Positions 50,142-57,372 of a stretch of DNA of 64,000 bases are shown piece after piece (position 1 is the first letter of the stretch; every line of letters begins with the position of its first letter). A program made the position numbers and the translations under genes. Origin of the DNA: a virus; IMG/VR virus record IMGVR_UViG_3300012000_000002, positions 1 to 64,000 of that record. One strand, written 5' to 3'. Under the pieces are notes generated by a model. The model was not told where the DNA came from and did no database searches. It was given only the letters and a program-made list of their open reading frames with translations.

Positions 50142-50867
50142 TTATCCTCCCCCTCCTCCACCCGGAGCCCCACCACCATTATCAGGTCCAGAGTTTCCTG
50201 CCCTTGGTGCTGGTGGATATTCAGCTTGAACTTCGGATTGTGTTTTTGGTGTAAGATCGAAATCACGTTCCAAAATACTCATGAGTTCTTTAGCCAATCG
50301 TGGTGAATAGTTTTTTGCAATGTAATACATCGCTCTATTTAATATAATCGTTTTTGGATCGATTAATGTTTGATAATTGTTAACAAGTCTTGCTATACCT
50401 TCGGCAAACTTACGAATGTTGATTTTTGGTACAGGAGCAACAGGAGCTTCAGCACCGGGTTCCGGTGTTTCTCCCCCGCCCCCGCCACCAGAATCGTCTC
50501 CACCGGTATCCCCACCAGTATCTCCACCAGCAGGATCATCTTGTTCGAACAACCAACGATAAAGAGACGAACGTTTTCTATAACGTTCCGCTAAAGGAAC
50601 AGGTTGTTCTGCGGCTTGTTGTCTTGCTTCTGGGCCAAGTTTATCTTCGTCGCTTGCATCCAAAGGTACAGCTTCTTTTTCATATTGAAGAAGATAACTG
50701 TCAATCTTTTGATCAACAGACGCATCTTTTTCTGTCATTGAATCAGATGAATCTGGAGTTGTTAATAGTCTTTCTTGTGGAGGAACGTATGGTGGACCCT
50801 TGCTTTCCTCATCTTGTTCACGAACAAGTTTAAACTCGTTTAATCTTTGACGTTTGGAATAAAGCAT
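50142..50867 (-). CDS. protein with internal LYRWLFEQ motif and Gly-rich linkers
   Basis: 241 residues. The N-terminal 100 residues are polar and probably disordered. At residue 101 begins SLYRWLFEQDDP, the same block found as N-terminal leader in the genes at 11176 and 12391. A Gly/Asp-rich linker follows, then a short conserved domain (KFAEGIARLVNNYQTLIDPK, MSILERDFDLTPK) and a Gly/Pro-rich end. The internal block suggests that the first 108 residues are a removable propeptide. The start overlaps the upstream SOD-like stop by one base (TGATG). Confidence 0.6.
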   Translation of the reverse strand: MLYSKRQRLNEFKLVREQDEESKGPPYVPPQERLLTTPDSSDSMTEKDASVDQKIDSYLLQYEKEAVPLDASDEDKLGPEARQQAAEQPVPLAERYRKRSSLYRWLFEQDDPAGGDTGGDTGGDDSGGGGGGETPEPGAEAPVAPVPKINIRKFAEGIARLVNNYQTLIDPKTIILNRAMYYIAKNYSPRLAKELMSILERDFDLTPKTQSEVQAEYPPAPRAGNSGPDNGGGAPGGGGGG

Positions 50868-51709
50868 CAGCGACCTCCAAGAACTTCAACAGGTGGCATT
50901 GCTTCTGGTAAAGCAACTCCACGTTCTTTATCGTTTGATATAATAGGTTGAATTGCGTAAATCTGATTAAGCTTTGCCATTTCTGCCGCAAGCATTCTCA
51001 TCTCAACCACATTCCAGTTAATCTCACGCATTGACTTGTTAAGATATTCCATCTTCTCACCGGGATAATCATAGAACCAAGCATGATGCCATGTGTCCAC
51101 AACAAGAACAGGAATGCACATAAGAGGAAGATTGATTGTGTGACCTTCGATAAAACAGTTAAAATATTGTTGTTTAAAAGGATCAAAGTAACAGATTGCC
51201 CAACCTTCTCTCGCTGACATACCGCAAGCACGGAAGTCTAATTGCCAAGCATCAAAGGTTCCCCAATCTCTTGACAGTCGCATAAATGGTGTGCTATCAG
51301 CACGAATCTCTGAATTAACATCTCCAGAGTTGGTGAAGTATAACTCATGCAACTTAACACCATTCATGTTATGAACTTCATCTTGTTTTAATCTGCGAAA
51401 CTCTGAGTTGTTATTGTTGTCAGCATCTGCTCTTGGAACCGTATCAAGCTTGCTGGATATCTTGTTGAAGCTATCGACATAGTTCTTGTAAAGCTTTTCA
51501 TGGTTTTCTTTTGTGGTTGGAGATTGTACTTCACCTTTCATTGAAAAGGTGCGTGGCATGATTATAACAGCTTCTTGTAAAATCTTTTTACCAGCCGCAA
51601 CAACTTGTTTAAACGCAGGCTTTTCCAATACACCACTGTTCGATAACACATTACCAACAGCTTCTTGAATAACTTTTTGCAAACGTTCTTTGTCAATCAT
51701 TTTTGTCAT
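50867..51709 (-). CDS. Fe/Mn superoxide dismutase-like protein with N-terminal extension
   Basis: 280 residues. The C-terminal 200 follow Fe/Mn-SOD: helix NHEKLYKNYVDSFNKI (first His ligand), HNMNGVKLHELYF (second His), WGTFDAWQLDFRACGMSARE, GWAICYF, then VVDTWHHAWFYDYPGEKMEY with the D-x3-H ligand pair and REINWNVVE. All four metal ligands seem present. The N-terminal 60 residues are extra and include VIQE/AV and ILQE/AV, both fitting an I/L-x-E/A prohead-protease site. It would detoxify superoxide; as a packaged enzyme it could act right after injection (inference). Confidence 0.8.
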   Translation of the reverse strand: MTKMIDKERLQKVIQEAVGNVLSNSGVLEKPAFKQVVAAGKKILQEAVIIMPRTFSMKGEVQSPTTKENHEKLYKNYVDSFNKISSKLDTVPRADADNNNNSEFRRLKQDEVHNMNGVKLHELYFTNSGDVNSEIRADSTPFMRLSRDWGTFDAWQLDFRACGMSAREGWAICYFDPFKQQYFNCFIEGHTINLPLMCIPVLVVDTWHHAWFYDYPGEKMEYLNKSMREINWNVVEMRMLAAEMAKLNQIYAIQPIISNDKERGVALPEAMPPVEVLGGR

Positions 51710-51740
51710 GTGATTATACCTTTGCTCATAAGTATAGAAC

Positions 51741-51965
51741 TTATGGGGTTATCTTATATTCCATTCGATCTTCTTGCGGAAACGTTGAATCCCAATCATC
51801 TTCCGGTGAATCTATATCTAAATCCATCGTGTCAACGATATTCAAAAACCCTGCATCTTCAGCATCTACACCTGTTCTAGAAACTCTTCTTGGATCGTTT
51901 CCTAATGTTGGTATAGCACTTTGAGCCGATGGTCCCGTTTCAAATAACACATCAAATAACTTCAT
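51741..51965 (-). CDS. small acidic protein with leader MKLFDVLFE
   Basis: 74 residues. Leader MKLFDVLFE/TGPSA matches the family of short leaders; the mature part is acidic, Asp-rich and has no obvious fold (NIVDTMDLDIDSPEDDWDS). Such a composition resembles T4 internal head proteins. No ribosome site is clear. It lies immediately upstream of the SOD-like gene, 31 bases away, and may be cotranscribed. Confidence 0.55.
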   Translation of the reverse strand: MKLFDVLFETGPSAQSAIPTLGNDPRRVSRTGVDAEDAGFLNIVDTMDLDIDSPEDDWDSTFPQEDRMEYKITP

Positions 51966-52059
51966 ATTCTTAAATATGATTACTTCCTTCTATTGGTTAT
52001 GTTCCACAACCATACATAATCCTTTTAACATCTTCATAACAAAAAGCCATCATAATACC

Positions 52060-52323
52060 ATGAGCAAAGTTAAAGTATCACCAAACTATTGGCACAAAAT
52101 CATTGAGTATTATCACAACGTTTTAAACGAAACGTTTTTAAACCAGCCTTTGACTCCTGTAACACAACACTACATGAAACAAAAGTTCGAAGCCGCTGTT
52201 AATGCCGCCAAAAGAAGGGAAACACATCCTGCTTGGCATATCCCGTTAACCTTAAGCTTTGATCTTCCAAGACATCAAGTTATCATTGAAGCTTCTGATC
52301 CGTCATCCATCGATTTCATCTAG
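52060..52323 (+). CDS. hypothetical small protein
   Basis: 87 residues. The start MSKVKVSPNYWHK is preferred to a longer frame of 28 extra residues with low-quality sequence. Helical (YWHKIIEYYHNVLNETFLN, then MKQKFEAAVNAAKRRETHP), no recognised family. TTAACA-N17-CATCAT six bases before the ATG is a possible weak promoter of the leaderless type. Confidence 0.55.
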   Translation: MSKVKVSPNYWHKIIEYYHNVLNETFLNQPLTPVTQHYMKQKFEAAVNAAKRRETHPAWHIPLTLSFDLPRHQVIIEASDPSSIDFI

Positions 52324-52346
52324 CATTTTAACCAAGAAAAATAATC

Positions 52347-52375
52347 TTTAGAATATCGAAACAATATGGTATTCT
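52347..52375 (+). promoter_or_regulatory. TTTAGA-N17-TATTCT promoter for 52399
   Basis: TTTAGA (52347-52352), 17-base spacer ending TGG, then TATTCT (52370-52375). Unlike the other members, the gene starts 24 bases downstream at 52399 with an AGGA site, so the mRNA has a short leader. Confidence 0.8.
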
Positions 52376-52398
52376 GTTTAGAGACAGGAAACCAAACG

Positions 52399-52713
52399 AT
52401 GCAATACAAAAACAACGGGCAGGATATCATGAACAAGTGGATTGGTTGGGTGACCGATTCACAAGGTTATATGGTGTTCTTTGTTCCTCCTACCACTCAA
52501 CCTTGGGCAAAACGCAAGGTGCATGGTTTCTTCACGGAAAACCACAAAGAAGCTACATATATCAACGTTGGTTATGCTCTTCGCACGGTATTGCATTCTC
52601 GCAATATTGATGATGATTGGTTTCGTAAGCTTCTAGCTGGCGATAAGCAAAAGCTTCAAGAGCTTTTGGAAATGGGCTTGAATATGGGGATCGTCGGGCA
52701 AACTCCAATCTGA
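52399..52713 (+). CDS. hypothetical protein
   Basis: 104 residues. The ATG at 52366 lies inside the promoter spacer and cannot be used; ATG 52399 has AGGA nine bases upstream. Strand-rich N-terminal half (NKWIGWVTDSQGYMVFFVPP), then NHKEATYINVGYALRTVLHS and a C-terminal helix (FRKLLAGDKQKLQELLEMGL). No family recognised. Confidence 0.65.
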   Translation: MQYKNNGQDIMNKWIGWVTDSQGYMVFFVPPTTQPWAKRKVHGFFTENHKEATYINVGYALRTVLHSRNIDDDWFRKLLAGDKQKLQELLEMGLNMGIVGQTPI

Positions 52714-52723
52714 AAGCAAAATC

Positions 52724-52843
52724 ATGTTTGATTTAATTGACAAGCTTTTTTCCGTTTACCTTGCGTGGCTTTGGTTTAAAGTTATTGCGATTCTTGTGGG
52801 AATTGCTGGTTTGTTTTTGTTTGCTGCTTGGCTATCAAGCTAA
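52724..52843 (+). CDS. 39-residue single-pass membrane peptide
   Basis: A small gene of 39 codons starting MFDLIDKLFSVYLAW, followed by a membrane span FKVIAILVGIAGLFLFAAWL and the end SS. It lies ten bases after the 52399 stop and six before 52850, in frame with neither. Size and the single span fit a small membrane regulator or antiholin-like peptide. No Shine-Dalgarno is strong (GAAAG), so translation may depend on coupling. Confidence 0.5.
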   Translation: MFDLIDKLFSVYLAWLWFKVIAILVGIAGLFLFAAWLSS

Positions 52844-52849
52844 ACACAT

Positions 52850-53071
52850 ATGAATATCGAAAAAGTGCTTGCTGTATATCGTCAAGAAAACGGCAACGCA
52901 GGAAACAATATTTCTCACGTTAGAGATTTAATCATTGATTTGTTGCATTACGTTGATGCGACCAATCAAGGTATAAGCAGCTACGAACTCTTGGAAATCG
53001 TACAAGATATGTTTACAGAAGAAAAAGTAGAATATTCCGAAAATGCGTCGGAAAATCAATGTGTGGAGTAA
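52850..53071 (+). CDS. hypothetical small protein
   Basis: 73 residues, helical and acidic (MNIEKVLAVYRQENGNAGNN, then RDLIIDLLHYVDATNQGISS, YELLEIVQDMFTEEK). The pattern of an N-terminal helix followed by an acidic helix recalls small phage regulators; no family recognised. It belongs to the short operon from the 52347 promoter. Confidence 0.6.
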   Translation: MNIEKVLAVYRQENGNAGNNISHVRDLIIDLLHYVDATNQGISSYELLEIVQDMFTEEKVEYSENASENQCVE

Positions 53072-53119
53072 ACAAAGAAACCCCCAAATTTCCAGCAAAA
53101 AATAAAAAGAAAAATAATC

Positions 53120-53148
53120 TTTAGAAAATCGTCAACGTCTGATATTCT
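53120..53148 (+). promoter_or_regulatory. TTTAGA-N17-TATTCT promoter, leaderless
   Basis: TTTAGA (53120-53125), 17-base spacer ending TGA, TATTCT (53143-53148), six bases, then ATG 53155. Upstream sequence AAAATAATC is shared with the 52347 promoter, so both belong to one class. Confidence 0.85.
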
Positions 53149-53154
53149 AAGACC

Positions 53155-53523
53155 ATGAAGAACGAAGCAAGCAACGGTTACTGGAACAACACGCATCCTC
53201 GGGCTTTCGAGAATATGATCGTGCTGGTTAAGCCATACGCACATTATGTTTCGTGTCCCTTGTGTAAGGGTCATGGTGCTTGGCATCTTGCCCACTATCC
53301 TCACACTCGTAACGGAGTTTATGCGTACTTTGACGCTAGTTGCTCGCAATGCAACGGATGGGGATACATCGATCCTAACAGCATGGATGCGAAGTGTATG
53401 CACTCGTGGCGAGAGCTTTCCAGCGATGACGCTCGAAAGCGTGGGCTGCGTACCGCTAGGTGGTGGCATAACTTTGCTTGCAAGCACTGTAACACGGTTA
53501 TGGCTACCGATTCTTCCGATTGA
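53155..53523 (+). CDS. zinc-finger protein with DnaJ-type CxxCxGxG motifs
   Basis: 122 residues. CPLCKGHGAWH and CSQCNGWGYID are two DnaJ-type C-x2-C-x-G-x-G repeats, followed by CMHSW and ACKHCNTVM, so two zinc sites are likely. There is no J domain. Proteins of this kind in phages may bind RNA or proteins; the partner here is unknown. The gene is GC-richer than its neighbours, uses no ribosome site and starts six bases after a TATTCT box. A hairpin that could terminate or act as an operator follows the stop. Confidence 0.7.
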   Translation: MKNEASNGYWNNTHPRAFENMIVLVKPYAHYVSCPLCKGHGAWHLAHYPHTRNGVYAYFDASCSQCNGWGYIDPNSMDAKCMHSWRELSSDDARKRGLRTARWWHNFACKHCNTVMATDSSD

Positions 53524-53560
53524 ATATTGCTTTAGAAAAGCAATATCGATATGCTAGAGT
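53524..53560 (+). promoter_or_regulatory. hairpin overlapping a TTTAGA-type promoter
   Basis: 10-bp perfect stem ATATTGCTTT / AAAGCAATAT with loop AGA (53524-53546) covers the TTTAGA (53531-53536). Downstream TGCTAGAGT gives a TGn-type -10 (53555-53560) followed by six bases and ATG 53567. It could be an operator or an attenuator in addition to the promoter. Confidence 0.6.
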
Positions 53561-53566
53561 AAGAAC

Positions 53567-53830
53567 ATGGCAAAGGTGATTAGACATAGGATTCCAAAGG
53601 TTCCCGACACCGATCTTGGCACAATTACGTTCAAGAACGATTATGAATGTATCGTGTTCGGAACCAAGTTTAATGCCGGTCAAACGGTTAAGGTTGGCAA
53701 GTCAATGCTTACTCCGTTTGGTGAGGCATACTACAAGGTGATGAATACAAAGGTTTGGGTAACTGCCAAAGAAGTTACTGATATCAACGTAAACATGGGC
53801 CAGCGTCGAACGTATCGTTCGGTGCTATAA
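53567..53830 (+). CDS. hypothetical small protein
   Basis: 87 residues, basic, strand-rich (IRHRIPKVPDTDLGTITFK, YECIVFGTKFNAGQTVKVGK, then VWVTAKEVTDINVNM). A small beta-barrel-like fold is possible; no family recognised. It starts six bases after a -10 element; GAG seven bases before the ATG might act as a weak ribosome site. The composition is GC-richer than the average of the window. Confidence 0.6.
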   Translation: MAKVIRHRIPKVPDTDLGTITFKNDYECIVFGTKFNAGQTVKVGKSMLTPFGEAYYKVMNTKVWVTAKEVTDINVNMGQRRTYRSVL

Positions 53831-53889
53831 CAATCAACCACTAACAATAAACCGTTTTCAACAACAAAGTTTTCAAAGGTAGGTACATC

Positions 53890-54570
53890 ATGGATAAGCA
53901 CATTCTTCACTCGGTTCTGGAGACTCTCTCCGCTGGTATGACTGCTACTATTAACTTCAACGAGCCTTTCACCGATCTTTCTGGTGATTACACGATTCTT
54001 GCGTCCAAGGTTGGTCGTGGTCGTGGTGGTTCTCGTGTTATCGAGATTGCGCCGGTAAGCAATCCTGACGATGCGTTTGGTGCGCTGGAGATTGACGGGG
54101 TTGAAAAGGCTCTGGGTACTGGTACGTCTCAATACATTGCAACGATGATTATTGATGGCAAGACCTTCGGTATGGAAGATCCGATTGAGGCGTCTCGTAA
54201 GACGGGTGTTCGTCGCCCTCGTAATGCTGGCACCGATGGGCAGTCTGCTGCTCCAGTAACCGCTCGTCAGCGTGAAGCTAGCAAGCGTGCTCGGGTAAGC
54301 AGCGATATCGCTCAAGGTCAGCGAGTTGCCAAGGCTCTTGGCGATATTCTCACCGAGAATGCTGCAACGAATTTCAAGCTTGTTGCCAAGGATCGTACTT
54401 CTCCGATGAATGGTGAATGGAAGGTTGTATCGTTTGAGTATACTGATTCAAACCTGATGATGCATCTTGTTGATCTTGACAATCCGGGGCGAACGTTTGA
54501 GTTTGATTCAATCGTTCACGGTGTTGATGTTCGTGATGTTCAAGTGATTGGAATTGAATCGGCTAGCTGA
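53890..54570 (+). CDS. hypothetical GC-rich gene product
   Basis: 226 residues. The N-terminal domain (HSVLETLSAGMTATINFNEP) resembles a small beta domain, repeated at the C terminus (DRTSPMNGEWKVVSFEYTDS, then FEFDSIVHGVDVRDVQVIG). A central helical basic linker (ARQREASKRARVSSDIAQGQ) may bind nucleic acid. The gene is strikingly GC-rich (35 of 60 bases in the row at 54001), uses mostly C- or G-ending codons, and has a good ribosome site AAAGGTAGGT. It is probably read from the 53524 promoter. Confidence 0.65.
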   Translation: MDKHILHSVLETLSAGMTATINFNEPFTDLSGDYTILASKVGRGRGGSRVIEIAPVSNPDDAFGALEIDGVEKALGTGTSQYIATMIIDGKTFGMEDPIEASRKTGVRRPRNAGTDGQSAAPVTARQREASKRARVSSDIAQGQRVAKALGDILTENAATNFKLVAKDRTSPMNGEWKVVSFEYTDSNLMMHLVDLDNPGRTFEFDSIVHGVDVRDVQVIGIESAS

Positions 54571-55230
54571 TTAATCCAACATCCCCTTAAGCAAAGTTTT
54601 CATACGTTGCTTTAACGCTAGCTTCTCAGGGGTCAATTCAACAACATTAACGGGCTCCGGTATCTTAACTGATATCGGAGCTTCTTGTTTTTGTGGTGTT
54701 GCAAACAAAGCTTGTTTTACAAATTCTTCATCTAAAGCTTTTGCAATTTCTTCTAGCTTGGTTTTCTTTTGTTCGGCTATGGTTATAGGAGCTATAACAG
54801 CCAACACATCTTCAATATCATCGTCTGCCTTAGAATCGTCATTTAAAGACTGTTCTAAGGCTTCTGAATCATTAACGTCCTCTTCTTCATCTTCCAAGTT
54901 TTCGGGCTCTGTTAAGCCTTCTAAATCGATTGTGCAACGAGAAATGACGGGAGTAAGAAGTTGGTCTTCCAAAGCAAGTTCAGCCTTTAGAATATAAGTT
55001 TTCGAAGGGTTAAAAATGCAAAGTTGTTCTGGGAGATTGAATGATATTTCTTTGTTTGTTTTTAACTCAGCAGGAAGCACTATACCAAAATCGTGTTCAT
55101 CTTGAATTATTACACGGCAAGTATATACAGCATCATCTAAAAGCGAAGACAAGCTTTCATGAAAAGCTTCTTCCACAGATAACAAAGTTAAATTGTTTGG
55201 TTTGATTGATAAAACAGAAAGCTCTTCCAT
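54571..55230 (-). CDS. hypothetical acidic protein
   Basis: 219 residues. Residues 1-110 form a strand-rich domain (LSIKPNNLTLLSVEEAFHES, then ILKAELALEDQLLTPVISRC); the middle is very acidic (DEEEDVNDSEALEQSLNDDS), and the C-terminal part is helical with a basic end (LALKQRMKTLLKGMLD). It may be a head- or neck-associated protein, as acidic domains are frequent in internal scaffold-type proteins, but this is unproven. The stop is immediately next to the 53890 stop. Confidence 0.6.
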   Translation of the reverse strand: MEELSVLSIKPNNLTLLSVEEAFHESLSSLLDDAVYTCRVIIQDEHDFGIVLPAELKTNKEISFNLPEQLCIFNPSKTYILKAELALEDQLLTPVISRCTIDLEGLTEPENLEDEEEDVNDSEALEQSLNDDSKADDDIEDVLAVIAPITIAEQKKTKLEEIAKALDEEFVKQALFATPQKQEAPISVKIPEPVNVVELTPEKLALKQRMKTLLKGMLD

Positions 55231-55231
55231 A

Positions 55232-56026
55232 TTAGCCTTTTAAGATTCCACGGCCATTGTGATTTGGATAATAGTTTTGTTGTGGATGTTGGCGGGCGTC
55301 GGTAATCATTTGTCTACCATTGCCATATGGACCGGGAGCAACAACAGCTTCCCGTGGTACAAGCAACGGTCCAAGAGAAGCCATTGGTGGTGCATGTACT
55401 TCAACCAATGAAGAAAGTAAATGTGGATTACGTTGAATCTCATTAATGTTAACTTGCGTTTGATGTTGAGGAACAACATAAGCTTGGATTAATCCCTTCA
55501 TAAGAAAGGGTTGATTAGCTAATTGGTTGTTAACAACTCCAACTTCTCTTGCAAGAATAAATGCATTTCCAAAAGCTTGTTGAATTGCACGATACACTGG
55601 ATATCCTTCACGCAAAACAACTTGTTGAGGATTTTGTTGTGGTTGTTGATGATGACCGGGAAGAGGTTGTTGTGGTGCAGCTTGTCTTCCTTTGTTGAAG
55701 ATCATATCTAAGTCTGCTTCACCCACAGGATTCACTCCACCAGTTTGTTGAAGTAGTTGTTGTTGACGAGCAAAGGCTTCCATATCAACGTTGGTTTTTA
55801 CTTCTTTTTCTAGGGGGATAGGGCCATAATGAGGTTGTTGCGCTCGTTTAGCAACAAGATCACGAATATAAGGATCATGAATTTCAGCTTCTTTTGCCGA
55901 TTGATCTTTATAAGTTACACGTTGGTCTAATGGATTGGTATTGCGTTGATTGTGACGTTGTTGAGCACGCATACGCATTTGTGCGTCAAACCAAGCTTGG
56001 CTACCGTCATCGTACTTGTTGGACAT
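55232..56026 (-). CDS. Gln/Pro-rich protein
   Basis: 264 residues with a Gln-, His-, Arg-rich N-terminal half (AQMRMRAQQRHNQRNTNPLD, PLPGHHQQPQQNPQQVV). A small folded core lies around residues 140-215 (EGYPVYRAIQQAFGNAFIL, PFLMKGLIQAYVVPQHQTQV), and the tail is His/Asn/Pro-rich (RQHPQQNYYPNHNGRGILKG). TTGGAG precedes the ATG. Looks like a virion or scaffold protein with disordered arms. It is followed closely by 54571 (one-base gap). Confidence 0.6.
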   Translation of the reverse strand: MSNKYDDGSQAWFDAQMRMRAQQRHNQRNTNPLDQRVTYKDQSAKEAEIHDPYIRDLVAKRAQQPHYGPIPLEKEVKTNVDMEAFARQQQLLQQTGGVNPVGEADLDMIFNKGRQAAPQQPLPGHHQQPQQNPQQVVLREGYPVYRAIQQAFGNAFILAREVGVVNNQLANQPFLMKGLIQAYVVPQHQTQVNINEIQRNPHLLSSLVEVHAPPMASLGPLLVPREAVVAPGPYGNGRQMITDARQHPQQNYYPNHNGRGILKG

Positions 56027-56061
56027 TTATATTCTCCAACCAAAGAGGATAAGAGATTATA

Positions 56062-56358
56062 TCAAACTTTTACAAAACCTCGACGCACAAGAAGACGTTC
56101 AAGTAGCACTTCATCAGATGTGGATACATCAAATTGTAGATGTGCATAGCTGCTATCGATATCTTCTTTGATAACCTTTGCATGTGGCAAGGTTGAGCGA
56201 AGTTCTTGTTGAACAGATATAAACTCACGACGAATGTCTTCACGTTTGCAAAATTTTGGATATTGTTTCACAAACATATTGCTTTGACCTTTGCCGCTAA
56301 TAGCAGGTTGTTCTGAACGTTCGTGGAACTCGCTTTGTAATGGAACTGCGTATCTCAT
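56062..56358 (-). CDS. hypothetical small protein
   Basis: 98 residues, basic, with helix (YPKFCKREDIRREFISVQQE) and a strand region (VIKEDIDSSYAHLQFDVSTS). No recognised family. The ribosome site AGGAG lies directly after a 7-bp hairpin (56371-56389). Confidence 0.6.
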   Translation of the reverse strand: MRYAVPLQSEFHERSEQPAISGKGQSNMFVKQYPKFCKREDIRREFISVQQELRSTLPHAKVIKEDIDSSYAHLQFDVSTSDEVLLERLLVRRGFVKV

Positions 56359-56370
56359 TGTTTAACTCCT

Positions 56371-56389
56371 ATCGACTAACCTAGTCGAT
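56371..56389 (-). promoter_or_regulatory. intergenic hairpin before 56062-56358
   Basis: 7-bp stem ATCGACT / AGTCGAT with a 5-base loop, ending one to two bases before the ribosome site AGGAG of the next gene. No T-run, so not an intrinsic terminator; it could protect or process the mRNA 5' end. Confidence 0.4.
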
Positions 56390-56401
56390 TGATGATTCTC
56401 C

Positions 56402-56914
56402 TCACTCATAAAGAGTATCATCAGTATCTTCTTCTAAATAGCTTTCCGATTTAACTTTTGCTTTTTTTGTGTTGGCCACAAATTGTTTGCGGCCACCTTT
56501 TGATTTGCTTTTCTTTTTCTTTGCTGTAGCAGCTCGTTCTTTTTTAGACAGGGAATAAGCCTTAGAAGCAGGAAGACAACGATCTGGATTGCTGGTATCT
56601 TTACTTGAACCGCATTCACCTTTCACTTCTCCAGAAGAGCTTATGCGTTTCCATTTTTCCTTAAACCAATCACGTAAGTCTTCCATAATGATTTCTTTAA
56701 GAGCTTCATTTAACTCTAAAGATTCATTAGCTTTCTTTTTTTTCTTTCTCCAACCGCCACCTTTGCTTTTATACCATTTAGAAGCCCACGCATTAGCATA
56801 AGCACTGGGGTATTTAGTGAATTTACTTCTGGCAGCAGCTTTTGCTCTTGACCATAGCTCGGGATTTGTTGGTGCATTCTCGCCTTCAAAAAGAATATCG
56901 TCGTCGTCTTCCAT
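56402..56914 (-). CDS. DUF5872/DUF6321-like lysine-rich protein with acidic leader
   Basis: 170 residues. Residues 17-52 (NPELWSRAKAAARSKFTKYP, SAYANAWASKWYKSKGGGW) match the DUF5872 pattern, and residues 80-150 (LRDWFKEKWKRISSSGEV, CGSSKDTSNPDRCLPASKAY) the DUF6321 pattern; both are common in large phages and viruses, function unknown. The protein is very basic in the middle and starts MEDDDDILFE/GENAP, which may be a cleavable leader. It probably binds DNA. No ribosome site is strong. Confidence 0.7.
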   Translation of the reverse strand: MEDDDDILFEGENAPTNPELWSRAKAAARSKFTKYPSAYANAWASKWYKSKGGGWRKKKKKANESLELNEALKEIIMEDLRDWFKEKWKRISSSGEVKGECGSSKDTSNPDRCLPASKAYSLSKKERAATAKKKKSKSKGGRKQFVANTKKAKVKSESYLEEDTDDTLYE

Positions 56915-56993
56915 ATTGCTTAAGTATAGAAGCTAACGCTTTATTGATATTGTTGCAAAAAATAACATACCCAACAATATCAAAACCACAAAA

Positions 56994-57314
56994 TCAAGAT
57001 ATATTGGTATTAACTCTTTCAAAAGAAGCATATCCATCATCTAACACATAAAGTATTTGATCTTCAACCAACAACTTAAAATATACAGCTTGTTCAATAA
57101 TTGGTTGCAATTTAAAATGCATTATGCTGGTAACGAATTGTTCTAAATAAACAACCAATGTACCGTTAACAATGGTTACACCAGCGTCTTCAACATCATG
57201 ATATGGATCTTTTGTTGCAAAAACAAAAGTGCTAAAAGGTGCAATAACAGCATCTTCTTCATATCTTAAAGAAGAGTAAATTATATAAAGTTTTCCACGT
57301 TCAAGCTCTTTCAT
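56994..57314 (-). CDS. hypothetical small protein
   Basis: 106 residues. The start MKELERGKLYIIYSSLRYEE at 57314 is preferred to a longer frame. Strand-rich (AVIAPFSTFVFATKDPYHDV, VTIVNGTLVVYLEQFVTSI); the pattern of G-K-L-Y followed by beta strands is seen in small beta-barrel proteins of phages. It is divergent from 57373 and the shared palindromic -10 region lies between them. Confidence 0.6.
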   Translation of the reverse strand: MKELERGKLYIIYSSLRYEEDAVIAPFSTFVFATKDPYHDVEDAGVTIVNGTLVVYLEQFVTSIMHFKLQPIIEQAVYFKLLVEDQILYVLDDGYASFERVNTNIS

Positions 57315-57344
57315 GTTAACTTGTAAAATAGCTTTGTAATGATT

Positions 57345-57358
57345 TATGCTTAAGCATA
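57345..57358. promoter_or_regulatory. palindromic -10 region serving divergent promoters
   Basis: TATGCTTAAGCATA is a perfect 14-base palindrome, so TATGCT is a -10 hexamer on both strands. Plus strand: TTGTAA lies 18 bases upstream. Minus strand: TTGTTG lies 18 bases upstream with TGT before the hexamer. Both genes read outward. Confidence 0.6.
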
Positions 57359-57372
57359 ACAAGGATAACTAT

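Noticed and set aside
52366-52398. Start of the 52399 gene at ATG 52366
   Set aside because: This ATG lies within the promoter spacer and -10 box, so it would not be in the mRNA.
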